7,717 nt of DNA from Acidilobaceae archaeon (lineage in GTDB: Archaea; Thermoproteota; Thermoprotei_A; Sulfolobales; Acidilobaceae): contig JALSQM010000123.1 in the NCBI GenBank assembly GCA_026985385.1, forward strand, positions 1-7,717, in the 5' to 3' direction. Made by a program: the position numbers and the translations under genes. The stretch's first letter is position 1. Every line of letters starts with the position of its first letter. Below are positions 6,072 through 7,717 of the stretch, one piece after another. The notes under the pieces are model-generated. The model saw nothing but the letters and a program-made list of their open reading frames with translations, did not search any database and was not told where the DNA came from.

Positions 6072-6111
6072 GACCCCTCGGCTTCCAGTGGATCCCACTG
6101 AGGCGCAGACT
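6072..6111 (+). repeat. Direct repeat, copy B
   Basis: The second copy of the tiaS-end repeat, 289 bases downstream of copy A. It contains the identical 18-base core (6081-6098). Here the core extends into a perfect hairpin, CAGTGG-ATC-CCACTG (6086-6100), which copy A lacks at its outer pairs. In the frame matching tiaS it reads GDPSASSGSH followed by a stop, echoing the tiaS tail DPPASSGSH. Confidence 0.75.
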
Positions 6112-6193
6112 GAGCCCTTGAAGGGGGGCGGAATAGCACACATGAGCCCACCCTATGCACACCTCGACGATAATCCGGTAAATGATACGAGTG

Positions 6194-6200
6194 AATAAAT
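6194..6200 (+). promoter_or_regulatory. Putative TATA box for the por operon
   Basis: AATAAAT lies in the AT-rich stretch 6175-6206, about 53 nt before the porG start, which predicts transcription starting near 6223 and a short leader. GGTAAATGATA at 6178-6188 is an alternative. An AGGGGGT run at 6234-6240 is a likely ribosome-binding site for GTG 6250. Confidence 0.4.
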
Positions 6201-6249
6201 GTAAACTCCCCTCTCCACCATATCTAGTGGTGCAGGGGGTCTCTCGAGG

Positions 6250-6810
6250 GTGCTCATAGAGCTAAGGTTCCACGGTAGAGGTGGGCAGGGCGCTGTTACC
6301 GCCGCTAATATACTTGCGTCAGCCGCGGTTCTAGAGGGTAAATACGCACAGGCGTTCCCCTACTTTGGAGCTGAGAGGAGAGGAGCTCCAGTAGAGGCGT
6401 ATGCTAGGATAAGTGATAGGCCCATACAGCGTCATAGCCAGGTCAGGGAACCAGATATAGTGGTTATATTGGATCCGGAGATACCTAAGCTAGTCGATGT
6501 CACAAGAGGGCTTAAGCCCGATGGGGTGATTGTCTTCAACGGGGTTAACTCACCGGTTGAAGGTGGTTCCTGGAGAGCTTGGTGCGTTAACGCCACTAAG
6601 ATAGCGAGGGAGCTGGGCCTAGTGGTCAGCGGGTGGCCCGTTGTCAACACTGCCATGCTCGGAGCCCTAGTGAGAGCCACGGGGCTCCTGAAGCTGGAGA
6701 GTGTGGAGAAGGCTATACTGGAGTATTTCTCCGGCAAGGGTGAGATAGGTAAGTTGAACGCCCTAGCCGCTCGGAGGGCGTATGAGGAGGCCTCCGCGTG
6801 TTCTGGTTGA
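6250..6810 (+). CDS. porG: Pyruvate (2-oxoacid):ferredoxin oxidoreductase, gamma subunit
   Basis: The gamma subunit of the heterotetrameric oxoacid:ferredoxin oxidoreductase (EC 1.2.7.1 if pyruvate), which oxidatively decarboxylates a 2-oxoacid with CoA and passes electrons to ferredoxin. At 186 residues it is the normal PorG length. The family N-terminus ELRFHGRGGQGAVTAA (4-19) with its glycine-rich turn is intact, followed by QAFPYFGAERRGAPVEAYARIS, RHSQVREPDIVVILDP and a C-terminal helix ending EASACSG. It heads the run porG-porD-porA and is probably first in the operon. GTG start at 6250; MLIELRF begins the first strand, leaving little room for another start. Vor (2-oxoisovalerate) and other paralogues share this fold, so the substrate is not certain. 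Confidence 0.94.
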   Translation: MLIELRFHGRGGQGAVTAANILASAAVLEGKYAQAFPYFGAERRGAPVEAYARISDRPIQRHSQVREPDIVVILDPEIPKLVDVTRGLKPDGVIVFNGVNSPVEGGSWRAWCVNATKIARELGLVVSGWPVVNTAMLGALVRATGLLKLESVEKAILEYFSGKGEIGKLNALAARRAYEEASACSG

Positions 6811-6816
6811 GGTGAT
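6809..6816 (+). promoter_or_regulatory. Strong Shine-Dalgarno site for porD
   Basis: GAGGTGAT overlaps the porG stop codon and is complementary over eight bases to the conserved archaeal 16S rRNA 3' end, 5 nt before the ATG at 6822. It supports the upstream porD start and translational coupling to porG. Confidence 0.75.
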
Positions 6817-6821
6817 TCGTA

Positions 6822-7154
6822 ATGGTGGAGTCCCAGGTTCAAGCTGGCGGTTCAAGTCTTCGAGGCCCGGGGCCTCTAGTTGAGCCCCCGCAGGGCTTCT
6901 TCATGGCCCCGGTCTCCCATCCAGCCCCCGGAGCCTCGGGGAAGACGGGGACGTGGCGTGACTACAGGCCCGTTATTGATGAGGAGAAGTGTGTGAAGTG
7001 CCTCCTCTGCTGGCTCTACTGTCCCGAGGACACTATCCTGAGGAGGGAGGATGACATGGTTTACGTTGACTATGAATACTGTAAGGGCTGCGGCATATGC
7101 GCTAGCGTGTGCCCAGTCAACGCCATAAAGATGGTGCCCGAGAGGGGTGGGTGA
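6822..7154 (+). CDS. porD: Pyruvate (2-oxoacid):ferredoxin oxidoreductase, delta subunit (2x[4Fe-4S])
   Basis: The electron-carrying delta subunit. Two CxxCxxCxxxCP clusters are complete: Cys 57, 60, 63, 67 and Cys 87, 90, 93, 97. They bind two [4Fe-4S] centres that relay electrons from the TPP site to external ferredoxin. The TWRDYRPVIDEEKC lead-in is typical of PorD. At 110 residues it is slightly long because of a Gly/Pro-rich N-terminal stretch (2-40) before the conserved part. The strong Shine-Dalgarno site at 6809-6816 favours ATG 6822; ATG 6903 would trim 27 residues but lacks a good site. The codons for residues 14-19 include a 15-bp inverted repeat. The gene lies 11 nt after porG, and porA starts 1 nt after its stop. 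Confidence 0.95.
   Translation: MVESQVQAGGSSLRGPGPLVEPPQGFFMAPVSHPAPGASGKTGTWRDYRPVIDEEKCVKCLLCWLYCPEDTILRREDDMVYVDYEYCKGCGICASVCPVNAIKMVPERGG
6862..6876 (+). repeat. Perfect 7-bp inverted repeat inside porD
   Basis: GAGGCCC and GGGCCTC flank a single central G near the 5' end of porD. As RNA the stem would need to open to form a loop of at least three bases. Just upstream, GGTTCAAG occurs twice (6836-6843 and 6849-6856). It may affect early translation, or simply reflect GC-rich coding sequence. Confidence 0.4.
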
Positions 7155-7155
7155 A

Positions 7156-7717
7156 ATGCCTGTTATGACCCTCACCGGGAACTACGCGGTGGCATACGCT
7201 GTTAAACTTGCGCGTGTCCAGGTCATATCTGCTTATCCGATAACGCCGCAGACTACTATAGTCGAGAAGCTCTCGGAGATGGTTGATACCGGGGAGTTAA
7301 AGGCTAAGATGATAAGGGTGGAGAGTGAGCATGCCGCGCTCGCCGCGGTATTCGGCGCCGCAAGTGCTGGTGCCAGGGCATTCACAGCTACCTCAAGCCA
7401 CGGCCTCCTATACATGCACGAGGTCGTCTGGTGGGCAGCGGCATCCAGGATACCACTCGTCATGGCTGTCGTAGCGAGGGCTATAGGGCCCCCCTGGAAC
7501 ATACACGTCGATCATCAGGACATATTTGATCAGAGGGATAGTGGATGGATAATAAGCGTAGCACAGGAGAACCAGGAGGTGTTGGATCTCACACTGCAAG
7601 CCTTCAGGATAAGCGAGGATCCCAGAGTATACCTACCGGTAATGGTGGGTCTAGACGGCTTCATCCTATCGCATACAATGGCTCCCGTGGATGTACCCGA
7701 TCAGAGCGAGGTCGATG
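7156..7717 (+). CDS. porA: Pyruvate (2-oxoacid):ferredoxin oxidoreductase, alpha subunit, 3' end outside window
   Basis: The alpha subunit; 187 codons are visible of a family length near 390-400, and the frame is open to the last base. Family motifs are present: SAYPITPQT (25-33), VESEHAA (55-61), ATSSHGLLYMHEVVWWAA (79-96), DHQDIFDQRDSGW (119-131), and the strand ending YLPVMVGLDGF. The YPITP loop and the following Glu lie near the substrate/TPP site in known PFOR structures. ATG 7156 begins just after the porD stop and is preceded by the purine run GAGGGGTGG, so translation is probably coupled. The gamma-delta-alpha order predicts porB (TPP-binding beta subunit) immediately downstream. A Vor-type paralogue cannot be excluded. 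Confidence 0.95.
   Translation, partial: MPVMTLTGNYAVAYAVKLARVQVISAYPITPQTTIVEKLSEMVDTGELKAKMIRVESEHAALAAVFGAASAGARAFTATSSHGLLYMHEVVWWAAASRIPLVMAVVARAIGPPWNIHVDHQDIFDQRDSGWIISVAQENQEVLDLTLQAFRISEDPRVYLPVMVGLDGFILSHTMAPVDVPDQSEVD

Larger units (their letters stand above)
5822..6249. other. 428-bp tiaS-porG spacer with repeats, hairpins and an AT-richer core
   Basis: No standard gene is recognisable. GC-rich ends with hairpins and repeat copies surround a distinctly AT-richer core (about 5875-6040) unlike the neighbouring genes. The core includes TTATAGATATAG at about 5949-5960 and an inverted pair TGTTAC (5937-5942) / GTAACA (5971-5976). Near the right side, CCCT (6115-6118) and AGGG (6122-6125) pair within a C-rich then G-rich run. 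The last 60 bases hold the likely porG promoter. Taken together this looks like the scar of a small insertion or duplication, though the element family cannot be named. Confidence 0.5.

Noticed and set aside
5783..6111. Possible CRISPR-like array from repeated CTTCCAGTGG
   Set aside because: Only three copies, at irregular spacings of about 52 and 238 bases, with one copy inside the tiaS coding region; this does not fit repeat-spacer architecture.
6088..6195. 35-codon ORF from GTG 6088 running through copy B toward porG
   Set aside because: It has no ribosome-binding site of note and no recognisable motif, it starts inside the repeat hairpin, and it ends in the presumed porG promoter.
6432..6842. 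136-codon antisense ORF opposite porG, with similar antisense ORFs elsewhere
   Set aside because: They mirror strongly conserved coding genes in GC-rich DNA, have Ser/Thr/Pro-rich shadow composition and no family motifs.
6836..6876. tRNA T-arm-like string GGTTCAAGT in the porD 5' region
   Set aside because: The flanking bases do not form the 5-bp T stem, no acceptor or anticodon arm is visible, and the stretch lies in a well-supported coding frame.

Overview
This window looks like chromosomal DNA of a hyperthermophilic crenarchaeon, most likely of the Desulfurococcales (Aeropyrum or Pyrodictiaceae type). That placement is inference. It rests on the archaeal gene set (tiaS, apgM, four-subunit oxoacid:ferredoxin oxidoreductase), a channel whose pore closely resembles KvAP of Aeropyrum pernix, frequent GTG/TTG starts, heavy AGG/AGA and CTA codon use, and TATA-like boxes about 25-28 nt before several starts, as in leaderless crenarchaeal genes. 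All supported genes lie on the + strand.

Left part (1-3025): the 3' part of a multi-membrane GT-C/PMT-type glycosyltransferase overlaps by 32 nt a nitrilase-superfamily amidohydrolase. Next comes archaeal cofactor-independent phosphoglycerate mutase (apgM), which probably has its own promoter and a start downstream of the longest possible one. A GC-rich spacer of about 180 bp (3026-3205) follows and holds several strong inverted repeats.

Middle (3206-5821): a six-helix K+ channel has an intact TVGYGD filter and a KvAP-like pore, but its S4 helix has lost most gating arginines. Then come a stand-alone Lrp/AsnC effector-binding (RAM) domain, probably from a leaderless promoter, and, 7 nt after it, tiaS, the agmatine-dependent modifier of the tRNA-Ile2 anticodon. 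tiaS ends in a roughly 40-residue Pro/Ser-rich tail that runs into a repeat.

Spacer 5822-6249: an AT-richer core with a possible 36-aa ORF lies between two copies of a roughly 40-bp direct repeat, with GC hairpins and a third partial copy. One repeat copy forms the last codons of tiaS. It looks like the scar of a small insertion or duplication.

Right part (6250-7717): porG, porD and porA (cut by the window end) in the classic gamma-delta-alpha order of pyruvate (or related 2-oxoacid):ferredoxin oxidoreductase. The beta subunit is expected just outside. The enzyme feeds CoA-thioester and reduced ferredoxin into metabolism downstream of glycolysis, where ApgM also acts.

The best leads are the channel with an apparently disarmed voltage sensor, the repeat-bounded spacer that supplies the tiaS C-terminus, and the structured spacer before the channel.
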